Assembly: GCA_963785075.1 (NCBI GenBank)
Contig: CAWATW010000003.1
Location: 248,001 to 312,000 of the forward strand
DNA length: 64,000 nucleotides
Direction of reading: 5' to 3'
DNA from: JAOUGY01 sp963785075
GTDB taxonomy: Bacteria > Actinomycetota > Acidimicrobiia > Spongiisociales > ZC4RG35
In this document: piece by piece, positions 49,527-58,349 of the stretch
Layout: each line of letters starts with the position of its first letter
How positions within the stretch are numbered: position 1 is the first letter of the stretch
The notes under the pieces: generated by a model
The model's database searches: none
Seen by the model: only the letters and a program-made list of their open reading frames with translations
Told to the model about the DNA's origin: nothing
Program-made: the position numbers and the translations under genes

Positions 49527-52500
49527 ACGCACGATTCGACCCCACCGCCCCGATCGGTCAAGGCCGTACCGTCATCGAGGCGAGCGCCGGCACCGGCAAG
49601 ACCTTCACCATCGCGGCCATGGTCGCTCGGCTGGTGGCCGCCGAGGGCTTGCCGATCGACCAGATCCTCGTGATCACCTTCACTCGGGCCGCCACCGCAG
49701 AGTTGAGGGCTCGTGTGCGCCGGCGGTTGGTGCAGGTGCTGGATGCTGCGGAGTCGGGTGTCGTCGATGCCGACGACCTGCACATGGTGGCGCTGCTCGA
49801 GGCCGGCGACCGGGCGGAGATCGCAGAGCGAGTGTTCGATGCCTTGACGAACTTCGATCGTGCGCAGATCTTCACGATCCACGGATTTGCGCATCGACTG
49901 CTGGGCGAGCTCGGATTCGGGTCACGATTGGCGGCCGAGCTCGAGCCGGCCGCGGTCGACCGCAAGCTGGTGGGTGAGGCGGCCGGCGATCTGGTCATCG
50001 GCCGATATGCCCATGGGGCCGAAGCGGGTGACCGGGTTTGGCCGGGACAAGTCGGGTCGATCGGAGCGGCGGTGACCGGCGTGCCCGACGCCCGAATCGT
50101 GCCCTCGCCCGGTCAGGTCGCCGGTGTGGCACGGACGAGAGCCGAGATGGCATTGGCCATGCGTCAGGAGCTCCAGCGGCGACTTCGGTGGGCAAACCAG
50201 GTGACGTTCGACGACGGTTTGGCCGAGGTGAGGGACACGCTCGACGACCCGGAGGTCGGCAGCGCCGCACGGGCATTGCTCGCCGAGCGATACGCGATCG
50301 GGCTCGTGGACGAGGCGCAAGATACCGACCCCGTGCAATGGCAGGTCATCAACGCCGTCTTCGGCGGCGCCAGGCTGGTCGTGATCGGCGACCCGAAACA
50401 GTCGATCTACCGGTTCCGGGGCGCCGACATCAACGCCTACTTGGCGGCGGCCGAGGATGCCCAGCGGAGAACCCTCGGGATCAATTGGCGAAGCGACCGG
50501 GCGTTGCTTCAGGCATTCGACGTGTTGTTCCGCGAGGCCACGTTCGGCGACGAGGACATCGGGTACATTCCTGTCGAGGCCCCGCCTGAGCATCACGTGT
50601 CCCGCATCTCGGGCGTTGCGGCGGCCATGTCGCTCCGGTGGTTCGGGGGCGACATCCCGATCGATCGCAAGCGGAACGGCGACTTCTATGTCGACGAGGC
50701 CCGTCGTGTCGCCGCCGCCGACGCCGCGTCGGAGGTCGTGAGGCTGCTGACGGCCGGTGTCAGCATCACCGACGACGCCGGTCACACGGCTCCGATCGCT
50801 CCATCTGATATCGCGGTGCTGTGCCGCACCATGGACCAGGTTGAAATGGTTCGGCGAGGTCTGGGAGCACGTGACGTGCCGTCGGTGGCCGGTCGAAGTG
50901 GAGCGGTGTTCTTGTCGGACGCGGCCGAACAGTGGCGGCGTTTCCTGTTCGCAGTCGAGCATCCGGAGCGGATGGATCTGGTCCGGCTCGGCGCAACCTC
51001 GGACATCGTCGGTATGACGCTGCATCAGGTGGCGAAGCTCGACGACGAGGCCGAACTCGACCTCCAGGCAGAGATGCGTGGCTATCAGACCCGTCTGCGT
51101 ACCGCAGGGGTTCCCGCGCTGATGGCCGATGTCGACCGCGTGCACGGACTGACTGCCCGCACCCTCTCCCAGCCCGACGGCGAGCGGATGATGACCGACC
51201 TGACGCACGTGGCCGAGGAGCTGCACGGCGCCTGGCGTCCTGGCAGGATCGGCTCTCTGGTGGCGTGGCTGGAGGACGCCCAACGCCAGGCGCGGCAGCG
51301 GGCAGAAGCGCGCGAGGACGAACCGGAGTCGCGCCAACGCCGCCTGGAGACCGATGCCGAAGCGGTGCAGGTGCTGACCATCCACGCGGCCAAGGGCCTC
51401 GAGTTCCCGGTTGTGATGGTGCCTTTCGCATGGGACGCCCCGGTGTGGCCGCCGGACATCCCGATCTTTCACGACCCGGCTGGCGGGGGCCGGATGATCG
51501 ACGTCGGCGGCAAAGGCAACTGGCCGGAGTTCGATGCTCACCAACAGCAGCATCTGGCGGAGGAAGCCGCCGAGGAGAGCCGTAGGTTGTACGTGGCGCT
51601 GACCCGAGCGAAGCATCACGTCATCGTCTGGTGGGTCAAGGACGCGCCGGGGGCGGATGCCAGCACGTTGGGGCGCCTCATGTCGCGAGCCGGATGGCGG
51701 GAAGACGCCCAAGGCGCCGAGTCGGCCGGTCTGATCGACAAACCCGGTCGCACCGACCTGCCGCCCGTCGAGCAGTACCAGACATCCGATCGGGACCCCG
51801 CCGGACTCTCGATCGCGGTGTTCGATCGGCCGCTCGATCACGTGTGGACCCGGGCATCGTTCTCGCGGTTGTCGCCCGAGCATCCGCTGGCCGATCAGCC
51901 GGGTGAGGCCGAAGAGGTCCGTGCCGACGAGCAGCTTCCCGACGAGGACGTCGAGGTGTCGGAGGGACCGGAGTTGCCCATGGCGGACCTTCCCAGAGGA
52001 GCCAGGTTCGGCACACTGGTCCACGAGCTCCTCGAACACATCGACTTCACCGACACCGATCCAGAGGCGTCGCTTCGAGTGCGGCTGGGCGATGCCATGG
52101 CCGGAGGCGGGTGGGACTTCGACACCGAGGCGTTCGTGGCCGGAATGATTGCCATGCTCACCACGCCGCTCGGCGCGGCCGACGACGCTCCGTCGCTCAC
52201 CGGAATCGGGCGAGTGCTGAAGGAGTTGGTGTTCGAACTCCCGGTTCGAACCGACGCCGGGCCGGTGTCGCTGGCCGACATCGGCTCGGTCATGGCAGAG
52301 CACCTCGCCCCCGACGATCCGATCCGGGCGTACGCCCGGCATCTCGACACGCTGGGCGCACAGCGGTTCCGTGGCTTCCTGACGGGCGCCATCGACCTCA
52401 CCGTCCAGATGCCGGATGGCCGGTTCGTGGTGATGGACTACAAGTCGAACGCCCTCTCGGATTACGGAGCGGCAGGCCTCAACACCGCCATGATCGAGGG

Positions 52501-52738
52501 CAACTATGTTCTCCAGTCGACGCTGTATCAGGTGGCACTCCACCGATATCTCACGTGGCGCCTGCCCGGCTACCAGGCCGAGACCCGGCTCGGTGGGTCC
52601 GTCTACATCTTCCTTCGGGGCACGAGCGGTCCCGACACGCCGGTCGCCGATGGCGTCCGACAAGGCATCCACGTGTGGACCCCGCCTCCGGCGATGATCG
52701 TGTCTCTGAGCCGGCTGTTCGAACGGGACGACAGATGA
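49523..52738 (+). CDS. recB: Exodeoxyribonuclease V subunit beta (RecB helicase-nuclease)
   Basis: This 1071-residue protein starts at GTG 49523. Walker A VIEASAGTGKTFT is at about residues 17-29, motif Ia ITFTRAATAELRARV, motif II IGLVDEAQDTDPVQWQVI, motif III VIGDPKQSIYRFRGAD and motif VI LYVALTRAKHHVIVWW. The C-terminal nuclease domain contains LVHELLEHIDF and the catalytic FVVMDYKSNAL (about residue 966). RecB is the 3'-5' helicase and only nuclease of the complex. Start and stop overlap recC and recD. Confidence 0.96.
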   Translation: MNARFDPTAPIGQGRTVIEASAGTGKTFTIAAMVARLVAAEGLPIDQILVITFTRAATAELRARVRRRLVQVLDAAESGVVDADDLHMVALLEAGDRAEIAERVFDALTNFDRAQIFTIHGFAHRLLGELGFGSRLAAELEPAAVDRKLVGEAAGDLVIGRYAHGAEAGDRVWPGQVGSIGAAVTGVPDARIVPSPGQVAGVARTRAEMALAMRQELQRRLRWANQVTFDDGLAEVRDTLDDPEVGSAARALLAERYAIGLVDEAQDTDPVQWQVINAVFGGARLVVIGDPKQSIYRFRGADINAYLAAAEDAQRRTLGINWRSDRALLQAFDVLFREATFGDEDIGYIPVEAPPEHHVSRISGVAAAMSLRWFGGDIPIDRKRNGDFYVDEARRVAAADAASEVVRLLTAGVSITDDAGHTAPIAPSDIAVLCRTMDQVEMVRRGLGARDVPSVAGRSGAVFLSDAAEQWRRFLFAVEHPERMDLVRLGATSDIVGMTLHQVAKLDDEAELDLQAEMRGYQTRLRTAGVPALMADVDRVHGLTARTLSQPDGERMMTDLTHVAEELHGAWRPGRIGSLVAWLEDAQRQARQRAEAREDEPESRQRRLETDAEAVQVLTIHAAKGLEFPVVMVPFAWDAPVWPPDIPIFHDPAGGGRMIDVGGKGNWPEFDAHQQQHLAEEAAEESRRLYVALTRAKHHVIVWWVKDAPGADASTLGRLMSRAGWREDAQGAESAGLIDKPGRTDLPPVEQYQTSDRDPAGLSIAVFDRPLDHVWTRASFSRLSPEHPLADQPGEAEEVRADEQLPDEDVEVSEGPELPMADLPRGARFGTLVHELLEHIDFTDTDPEASLRVRLGDAMAGGGWDFDTEAFVAGMIAMLTTPLGAADDAPSLTGIGRVLKELVFELPVRTDAGPVSLADIGSVMAEHLAPDDPIRAYARHLDTLGAQRFRGFLTGAIDLTVQMPDGRFVVMDYKSNALSDYGAAGLNTAMIEGNYVLQSTLYQVALHRYLTWRLPGYQAETRLGGSVYIFLRGTSGPDTPVADGVRQGIHVWTPPPAMIVSLSRLFERDDR

Positions 52739-54552
52739 CCACGACGGACCGCTTCTTCCTCGCTGCCTCCGATCGTCACATCGTCGTCGACGCCGGCGGC
52801 ATCCTCGCCCAGTTCAACGACGCCGGGGTGCTGGACCCACTCGATGTTTCGGCGGCGATGACGCTGTGCCGGCTGCTCGACGAACCCGATGAGCTGGTGG
52901 CATTGGCGGCCGCGCTCGCGGTGCGTGGCACGAGATTCGGGCATGTGTGTGTCCGTCTCGAGACCGTTCGCGACGCAGTCGTCGTCGACGGCGTCGAACC
53001 GGATGTCATCGAATCTCTGCCGTGGCCCATTCCCGACGAGTGGCAACGGACCGTGGCTGCGTCCGGGATCGTGGGTGACGGAACCGGTGACGAGCCGTTG
53101 GTGGTGGTCGACGACCGGCTCTACCTCGAGCGCTACTTTCGGTACGAGGAGCAGGTGGCCCATCTCATTGCGAGTCGGTGCGAACACCCTCAGAAGACGC
53201 TCTCCGCGCCGATGGAGCGAATGCTCACCACACTGCTGGGGGGAGGTCCGAATCGTCAGTTCGATGCCGCCGAAGTGGCCTTGACCCGACGGTTCGCCGT
53301 GATCGCCGGCGGGCCGGGTACCGGCAAGACGCACACGGTGGGTGCCCTTCTCGCCGCGCTCGCCGCCGAGGGGCCCGAGCAGTTCCCATCCGTGGCGCTG
53401 TGTGCACCCACGGGGAAAGCCGCTGCGCGACTCGGAGAGGCCATTTCGGCAGTGACGCAGCGGGTCCAGGGCGGGGCGATCCAAGAAACTGTCGGCCAGT
53501 TGGCGCCGTCGACCATCCACAGACTCCTCGGATGGCGTCCGGGGCGCGGGGTGTTCGTGCATGACGAGAGCTACCGGCTCCCACACGACATGGTGATCGT
53601 CGACGAGATGTCGATGGTCTCGCTTCCGTTGGCGGGCAAGCTCCTGTCGGCGGTTCGAGACGACGCCACCGTCGTGTTGGTGGGAGACCCATTCCAACTG
53701 GAGTCGATCGAGGCCGGCACGGTGCTGTCCGACATCGCAGAAACCGAGGGGGAGCGCGTCGACGCCCCGATCGCCGAACACATCGTTGTGCTCGAACGGG
53801 TACATCGCTACGACGCCGACAGCGCCATGGCCGACTTCGCAGAGGCCGTGCGCCAAGGGGATCCCGACGAAGCGGTGGCGCTGTTGCGTGAAGGACATGA
53901 TGCTCTGCGCTGGGTCTCCGATCGGGACGAGCCCGAGTTCGGAGACCTTTGGGAGCGGGTGATGGTCACGCGTTCCGAGGTCATCGACCTTGCCCGCAGC
54001 CCATCGAACGCCCGATCCGCCCTCGACGCCCTCACGAGAGTGGCCGTCTTGTGTGCACGTCGGCGGGGACAGGGGAGTGTGGCGCAATGGGGCCGGGACA
54101 TCGAGTCCGGTCTCGACCAGCGATTCACCGGGCTCCGCTACGGCGGCGAATGGTATGCCGGCCGGCCGATCATGATCACGTCGAACGACTACCGACTCGA
54201 GTTGTTCAACGGCGACATAGGGGTCACGGTCGAGTCCGACGACGGTCTGCGGGTCGTGTTCGATCGTGGCGGCCTTCGTGACTATCAGCCGTCTCGACTG
54301 GGCGAGCACGCAACTGTCCACGCCATGACCATCCACAAGTCCCAGGGCTCACAGTTCGACGAAGTGGTCGTGATCCTCCCCGACGAGGCGTCGCGGCTGC
54401 TCACCCGAGAACTGCTCTACACGGCGGTCACCAGAGCGAGCACGCGGGTCTGGCTCCTCGCCGAGGAATCCGTCGTCCGACAGGCAGTCGAGAGGTCCGT
54501 CGAACGCGCATCGGGGCTGGCTGAACGCTTGTGGCGCGGAACGCCGTCGTAG
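52735..54552 (+). CDS. recD: Exodeoxyribonuclease V subunit alpha (RecD helicase)
   Basis: This 605-residue protein starts at ATG 52735, overlapping the recB stop (ATGA). The N-terminal domain is followed by Walker A VIAGGPGTGKTHTVGALLAAL (about residue 192). Next are motif Ia LCAPTGKAAARLGEAI, Walker B HDMVIVDEMSMVSLPLAGKLL, VLVGDPFQLESIEAGTVL and the C-terminal AMTIHKSQGSQFDEVVVILP..LYTAVTRAS. RecD is the 5'-3' helicase and limits RecA loading. With recB and recC it makes a complete RecBCD in a lineage where AdnAB is also common. Confidence 0.96.
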   Translation: MTTTDRFFLAASDRHIVVDAGGILAQFNDAGVLDPLDVSAAMTLCRLLDEPDELVALAAALAVRGTRFGHVCVRLETVRDAVVVDGVEPDVIESLPWPIPDEWQRTVAASGIVGDGTGDEPLVVVDDRLYLERYFRYEEQVAHLIASRCEHPQKTLSAPMERMLTTLLGGGPNRQFDAAEVALTRRFAVIAGGPGTGKTHTVGALLAALAAEGPEQFPSVALCAPTGKAAARLGEAISAVTQRVQGGAIQETVGQLAPSTIHRLLGWRPGRGVFVHDESYRLPHDMVIVDEMSMVSLPLAGKLLSAVRDDATVVLVGDPFQLESIEAGTVLSDIAETEGERVDAPIAEHIVVLERVHRYDADSAMADFAEAVRQGDPDEAVALLREGHDALRWVSDRDEPEFGDLWERVMVTRSEVIDLARSPSNARSALDALTRVAVLCARRRGQGSVAQWGRDIESGLDQRFTGLRYGGEWYAGRPIMITSNDYRLELFNGDIGVTVESDDGLRVVFDRGGLRDYQPSRLGEHATVHAMTIHKSQGSQFDEVVVILPDEASRLLTRELLYTAVTRASTRVWLLAEESVVRQAVERSVERASGLAERLWRGTPS

Positions 54553-54624
54553 TCACAGCCGCGGCGATCCGGCGGCACGGACCGCATACACTCGGCCGAG
54601 GAGCCCCCATTCGAAGGAGCAGCC

Positions 54625-55098
54625 ATGCCGCAGGTAGCGACCAACCGCCAGGTGGAGCGTGGTGAGCTCGAAGATTTCGTCCGTCCCCGGCATCAGGGGA
54701 TCCTCCTGACGAGAAGGCGCGACGGCTGGCCGCAGTCGTCTCTGGTGACGATTGGACTCGATGTCGACGGGCGGATCGTCGTGTCGTCGTACCCGGAACG
54801 GGCGAAGGTCCACAACCTGCGGCGTGATCCGGCGGCATCGATGGTGGTGCTCTCCGACGACTTCGGCGGGGAATGGGTGCAGGTCGACGGTCACGCCGAG
54901 GTCCTGGATCTCCCCGACGCGCTCGAGCCCCTGGTCGAGTACTTCCGCGTGATCGCAGGCGAACACGACGATTGGGACGAGTACCGCCAGGCGATGACGC
55001 GCCAGGGCAAGTGCCTCATACGCCTAACGATCGACCGTTGGGGTCCGATCGCCAAGGGCGGGTTTCCCGCTCGCCTTGTGGAGGGTGCCTCCGACTGA
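54625..55098 (+). CDS. F420-dependent pyridoxamine-5'-phosphate-oxidase-fold protein
   Basis: This 157-residue protein starts at ATG 54625, after GAAGGAG. It is a split-barrel flavin-binding fold: VRPRHQGILLTRRRDGWPQSSLVTIGLDVDGRIVVSSYPERAKVHNLRRDPAASMVVL, then GEWVQVDGHAEVLDLPD and LIRLTIDRWGPIA. Proteins of this type (TIGR03618-like) bind F420 or FMN and reduce unknown substrates. The K-x-x-N-L-R-R-D-P motif is typical of the F420 group. It follows recD by 72 bp. Confidence 0.87.
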   Translation: MPQVATNRQVERGELEDFVRPRHQGILLTRRRDGWPQSSLVTIGLDVDGRIVVSSYPERAKVHNLRRDPAASMVVLSDDFGGEWVQVDGHAEVLDLPDALEPLVEYFRVIAGEHDDWDEYRQAMTRQGKCLIRLTIDRWGPIAKGGFPARLVEGASD

Positions 55099-55150
55099 AG
55101 ATCGACCAGCCGCGCCGGCACGATCGCCGATAGAGTTCAGCCCACGTCCC

Positions 55151-56287
55151 ATGAGCGACAACCGGCGTCGGCTCTCCGGAGCGGGTGATTGCGACGCAGC
55201 CGAGCGGCGCCGGCGGTCGGGTTCGTCTCCGATGAGGGCGCCCATCGGCGTGATCGTGGCGTTCGTGCTGACCAGCTGTACGTCGCAGCCGGTCTCCACC
55301 ACCATGCCCTACCTCGACCCTCCCGTGGTTCCCGATCCGGTGGATGGATTGGAGGCGATCCTGGATCGGGTCGTCGTTCGGGACGACGCCGGTGCCGTGA
55401 TGATCGCCTTGATCGACGCCACCGGGGCGACATTCGTCGAGAGGGGAGCCGATCCTGCGGGCAGGCACCTCTCTCCTGACACGCCGATGCGAATAGGCGG
55501 GGTCGGCGCCATGTTCGCGGAGCTCACCACCCTCGTGCTGGCCGACGAGGGAGAGGTCGATCTCGACGCCGGAGTCAATCGCTATCTCGACGCGACCGGT
55601 GTGCCCGATGCCGTTACGGTCGCCGAACTGGTCGAGCACACGAGCGGAATTCCCGACTATGCGATGAGCATCGAGACGACGGAGAGGCTGCTCGACGTGG
55701 CGAGCGTGATGTGGACACCGGCGAGTGCCATCCGCGCCATCGCAGGCCGCACCGCCAGATATCAGAACGGGGTCCGAACCGAGTTTCCGGCGGCCGACAT
55801 CCAGCTCCTGTCCCGACTGATCGAGCATGCGGCCGGAGCGTCGATGGCCGAGGCCATGCGGCAGTACCTTCTCTCCGGCCTGGGTCTGCAGTCGAGCTAT
55901 CTGGAAGGCTTCGAGGACGGGCCGGCGCCGCTCGGCGGGTACACCTCGATGGGTGCCGACTTCGACTCGGTGGTGCCCACCGACTATCGCCGCATCACGT
56001 GGACTCGCGACACGTGGACCGCGGGCGGAATGATCAGCACCGCCGACGACCTCCACACCGCCTTCCAAGCTGTCACCGACGGTGCGCTCGGCGATCGCTC
56101 CGCGGCGCTCTGGCAGGGGAGTCCGGGTCGAAGCGCCGGAGTGGTCGGATATGCCGACTCGGTGCCGGGTGCCACCACCGTTGTGGTCCATTCGCCGCGC
56201 ACGTCGAAGACTGCGGTGCTGATGATCACCTCGGACGCGGCCGCCTACGAGACGATGCTCCCATCGCTCGTCGAGCTCGTCGGCTGA
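55151..56287 (+). CDS. Beta-lactamase-fold lipoprotein without catalytic residues
   Basis: The protein is 378 residues from ATG 55151; ATG 55232 is an alternative that starts at the signal peptide (RAPIGVIVAFVLTSC, lipobox). The fold of class C beta-lactamase/DD-peptidase relatives is recognisable: LEAILDRVVVRDDAGAVMIALID, VLADEGEVDLDAGVNRYL, VTVAELVEHTSGIPDY and GGMISTADDLHTAFQAV. The active-site S-x-x-K is replaced by G-V-G-A (MRIGGVGAMFAEL), and the usual Y-x-N region reads FPAADIQLL. A hydrolase activity is therefore unlikely; it may bind peptidoglycan or another surface ligand. Confidence 0.8.
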   Translation: MSDNRRRLSGAGDCDAAERRRRSGSSPMRAPIGVIVAFVLTSCTSQPVSTTMPYLDPPVVPDPVDGLEAILDRVVVRDDAGAVMIALIDATGATFVERGADPAGRHLSPDTPMRIGGVGAMFAELTTLVLADEGEVDLDAGVNRYLDATGVPDAVTVAELVEHTSGIPDYAMSIETTERLLDVASVMWTPASAIRAIAGRTARYQNGVRTEFPAADIQLLSRLIEHAAGASMAEAMRQYLLSGLGLQSSYLEGFEDGPAPLGGYTSMGADFDSVVPTDYRRITWTRDTWTAGGMISTADDLHTAFQAVTDGALGDRSAALWQGSPGRSAGVVGYADSVPGATTVVVHSPRTSKTAVLMITSDAAAYETMLPSLVELVG

Positions 56288-56290
56288 CGG

Positions 56291-58063
56291 TCATCCGTCC
56301 AGCGCTCGATGGAGGAACGCCGCCATCTGGGCCCGCGTCACGAGATCGTCCGGGCAGTACCGGTCGTTGACGGGTGGGTTGCAGCCTTTGGTCACGCCGG
56401 CGGTTCCGAGCTTGTCGATGTCGGTCTCGAACACGGAGTGGTCGTCGTCGACGAAGAGGTCGCCATCTCCATCGTGGGCGCAGCCGATGGCACGAACCAG
56501 GAACCCGGCCATCTGGCCCCGGCTGACCACATCGTCCGGGCAGTACCGGTCGTTGACGGGTGGGTTGCAGCCTTTGGTCACGCCGGCGGTTCCGAGCTTG
56601 TCGATGTCGGTCTCGAACACGGAGTGGTCGTCGTCGACGAAGAGGTCACCACCTCCATCGTCTGCGTAGTCCATCGCTCTGACCAGCAACGCCGCCATCT
56701 GACCTCGTGTCATGTCGAGGTCGGGGCAGAACATGGTGTTGGCGGGCGGGTTGCACCCGCGAGAGATGCCCTCTGCCGCCAGCCACTCGACGTCGTCGAC
56801 GAAAGTGTGATCCGAGAGGACGTCGATGAAGCGCTCGGCGCCGGGAGGCCACCCGATCCAGCGGACGTCGATCGCAGCTTCGGCGGGATAGTCCCACGCA
56901 CTCCCAAGGACGACCCAATGGTTCCCGGCCTTGTAGACGGTCCCGGTGGACACGGCAGCCTGGGTGAGCGATCCCCGGAGGTCGGTCGGTGCGACTTGGC
57001 CCCACGTCTCACCGTCGCCGGATGCCCATATGGAAGCCCCTCGCCCGTCTCCGTCTTGATCGTCGCCCACGGCGATCAGGGTGCGGTCGTCGGTCGCCAC
57101 ATCGACCACGTATCCCCAGCCGGAACCGCCTTCGTGTGGGAGCGCCACGGAGTCGGTCCAGGCCTTTCCATCGGCCGAGGTCCACGCACGCGGGCCTTCG
57201 AACAGTGTGCCGAGGAGAACGTAGCGGTCGCGATGCCAGATGACCTGGGCGCCGAGCGGACCCTCGCCAAGCACGTCGAACCGTGCGTCGGGCGGTGCCT
57301 CGGTCCACCTCTCTCCGTTCGCCGACCACCAGGTGCGGAGTGGGCCGGGGGAGTCTGCATCCGTCGCCGTGTGGCCGATTGCGACGAGAACACGTGCGCC
57401 GAAGGAGATCCCCCGGAGGTCGACGGCGTCACTGCCGAACGGTGTACCGGCAACTGCGGCCCACGAGATGCCGTCGGTCGACATCCATGCCGCCCCCGTT
57501 CCGGCTGCTTGTCCGATTGCCACGAAGCCACCGTCGGTCGCGGCCACGTCGACCATCCATGACCCCGTATAGGCCGGTCCATCGGCCGTCGCGGGACCGA
57601 GGATGGGCGGCACGTCGGACGACGCCGTCCACGTGCGGCCGTCCGGTGAAGTCCAGACGGCTGGTGCGGTCTGCAGTCCACCGAGGTCTCGGCGACCGAC
57701 TGCCACGTACACGTCGTGCGCGTGGACCACCGACGTGAGGCCGACATCGGCGAGCGTCGCGATCTCGCCCCACTCGAACCCGTCGACGGAGTACCACACT
57801 GTGGTGGTCAGCTCAGCATTCTCTTCACCGAAGGGGGTTGTGTCGATCGCGACATGTCCTGCCGGCCCGGGGGCGATGCCTGTGACCGCCAAGCTCGTCT
57901 CTGGAAGATCGCCGATCACATCCGGGTGCGACCATTCGAGCTCTGGCGTCAAGGCTTGCACGGGACTCCATGACGTGACCGCCAGCAAGACGAGAAGCGC
58001 CGTTGGGCTCGTCAAACTGCGAACGAAGCCTGGTCGACGAGTGGATGTCTGAGAGTGGGCCAT
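56291..58063 (-). CDS. Secreted protein with S-layer-homology-like repeats
   Basis: This 590-residue protein starts at ATG 58063, with AAGGAGG about 7 bp upstream. A signal peptide (SPTALLVLLAVTSWSPVQAL) is followed by a beta-propeller-like region with repeated W-S/T-S-x-D-G-x-x-W motifs (AVWTSPDGRTWTAS, AWMSTDGISWAAV, RTWWSANGERWTEAP, RAWTSADGKAWTDS). Three SLH-type repeats end the protein (VDDVEWLAAEGISRGCNPP, IDKLGTAGVTKGCNPPVNDRYCPDD twice). The SLH repeats would anchor it to the cell surface. It is convergent with the preceding lipoprotein gene, only 3 bp apart. Confidence 0.86.
   Translation of the reverse strand: MAHSQTSTRRPGFVRSLTSPTALLVLLAVTSWSPVQALTPELEWSHPDVIGDLPETSLAVTGIAPGPAGHVAIDTTPFGEENAELTTTVWYSVDGFEWGEIATLADVGLTSVVHAHDVYVAVGRRDLGGLQTAPAVWTSPDGRTWTASSDVPPILGPATADGPAYTGSWMVDVAATDGGFVAIGQAAGTGAAWMSTDGISWAAVAGTPFGSDAVDLRGISFGARVLVAIGHTATDADSPGPLRTWWSANGERWTEAPPDARFDVLGEGPLGAQVIWHRDRYVLLGTLFEGPRAWTSADGKAWTDSVALPHEGGSGWGYVVDVATDDRTLIAVGDDQDGDGRGASIWASGDGETWGQVAPTDLRGSLTQAAVSTGTVYKAGNHWVVLGSAWDYPAEAAIDVRWIGWPPGAERFIDVLSDHTFVDDVEWLAAEGISRGCNPPANTMFCPDLDMTRGQMAALLVRAMDYADDGGGDLFVDDDHSVFETDIDKLGTAGVTKGCNPPVNDRYCPDDVVSRGQMAGFLVRAIGCAHDGDGDLFVDDDHSVFETDIDKLGTAGVTKGCNPPVNDRYCPDDLVTRAQMAAFLHRALDG
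56345..56647 (-). repeat. Identical 117-bp tandem repeat in the SLH region
   Basis: 56345-56461 and 56531-56647 are the same sequence with a period of 186 bp (62 codons). They encode the last two SLH repeats. The first SLH repeat is diverged, so duplication or conversion of the last unit is recent. Confidence 0.85.
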
Positions 58064-58349
58064 GCCGTGCCTCCTTGTCCCGACACGCACGTCGCCCACA
58101 GGGCGATCACCGTCCCTCTCTGGTCCACGGTATGGAAGTCGAGCCCGATCGGGAAGTGGCCGAAGACCCCCCGAAGCAGGCGTCACTGCATGCGTCTGCA
58201 ATTGGGGCCGAATTTGACCACGCCACTTTGTCGTAAATGCTCCAGTTGCGAGCTAGTCGTTTTGTGTGACTCCGGAACCATCACACGCGTTTCGGGTGGG
58301 GTGTCCGTCGCTCCGATACGGTCGAATACAGAACCGTTCGCGGTTTGTG

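Noticed and set aside
46644..52672. Two long minus-strand frames opposite recC and recB (664 and 916 residues)
   Set aside because: Both are antisense shadows of clear RecC and RecB frames in high-GC DNA.
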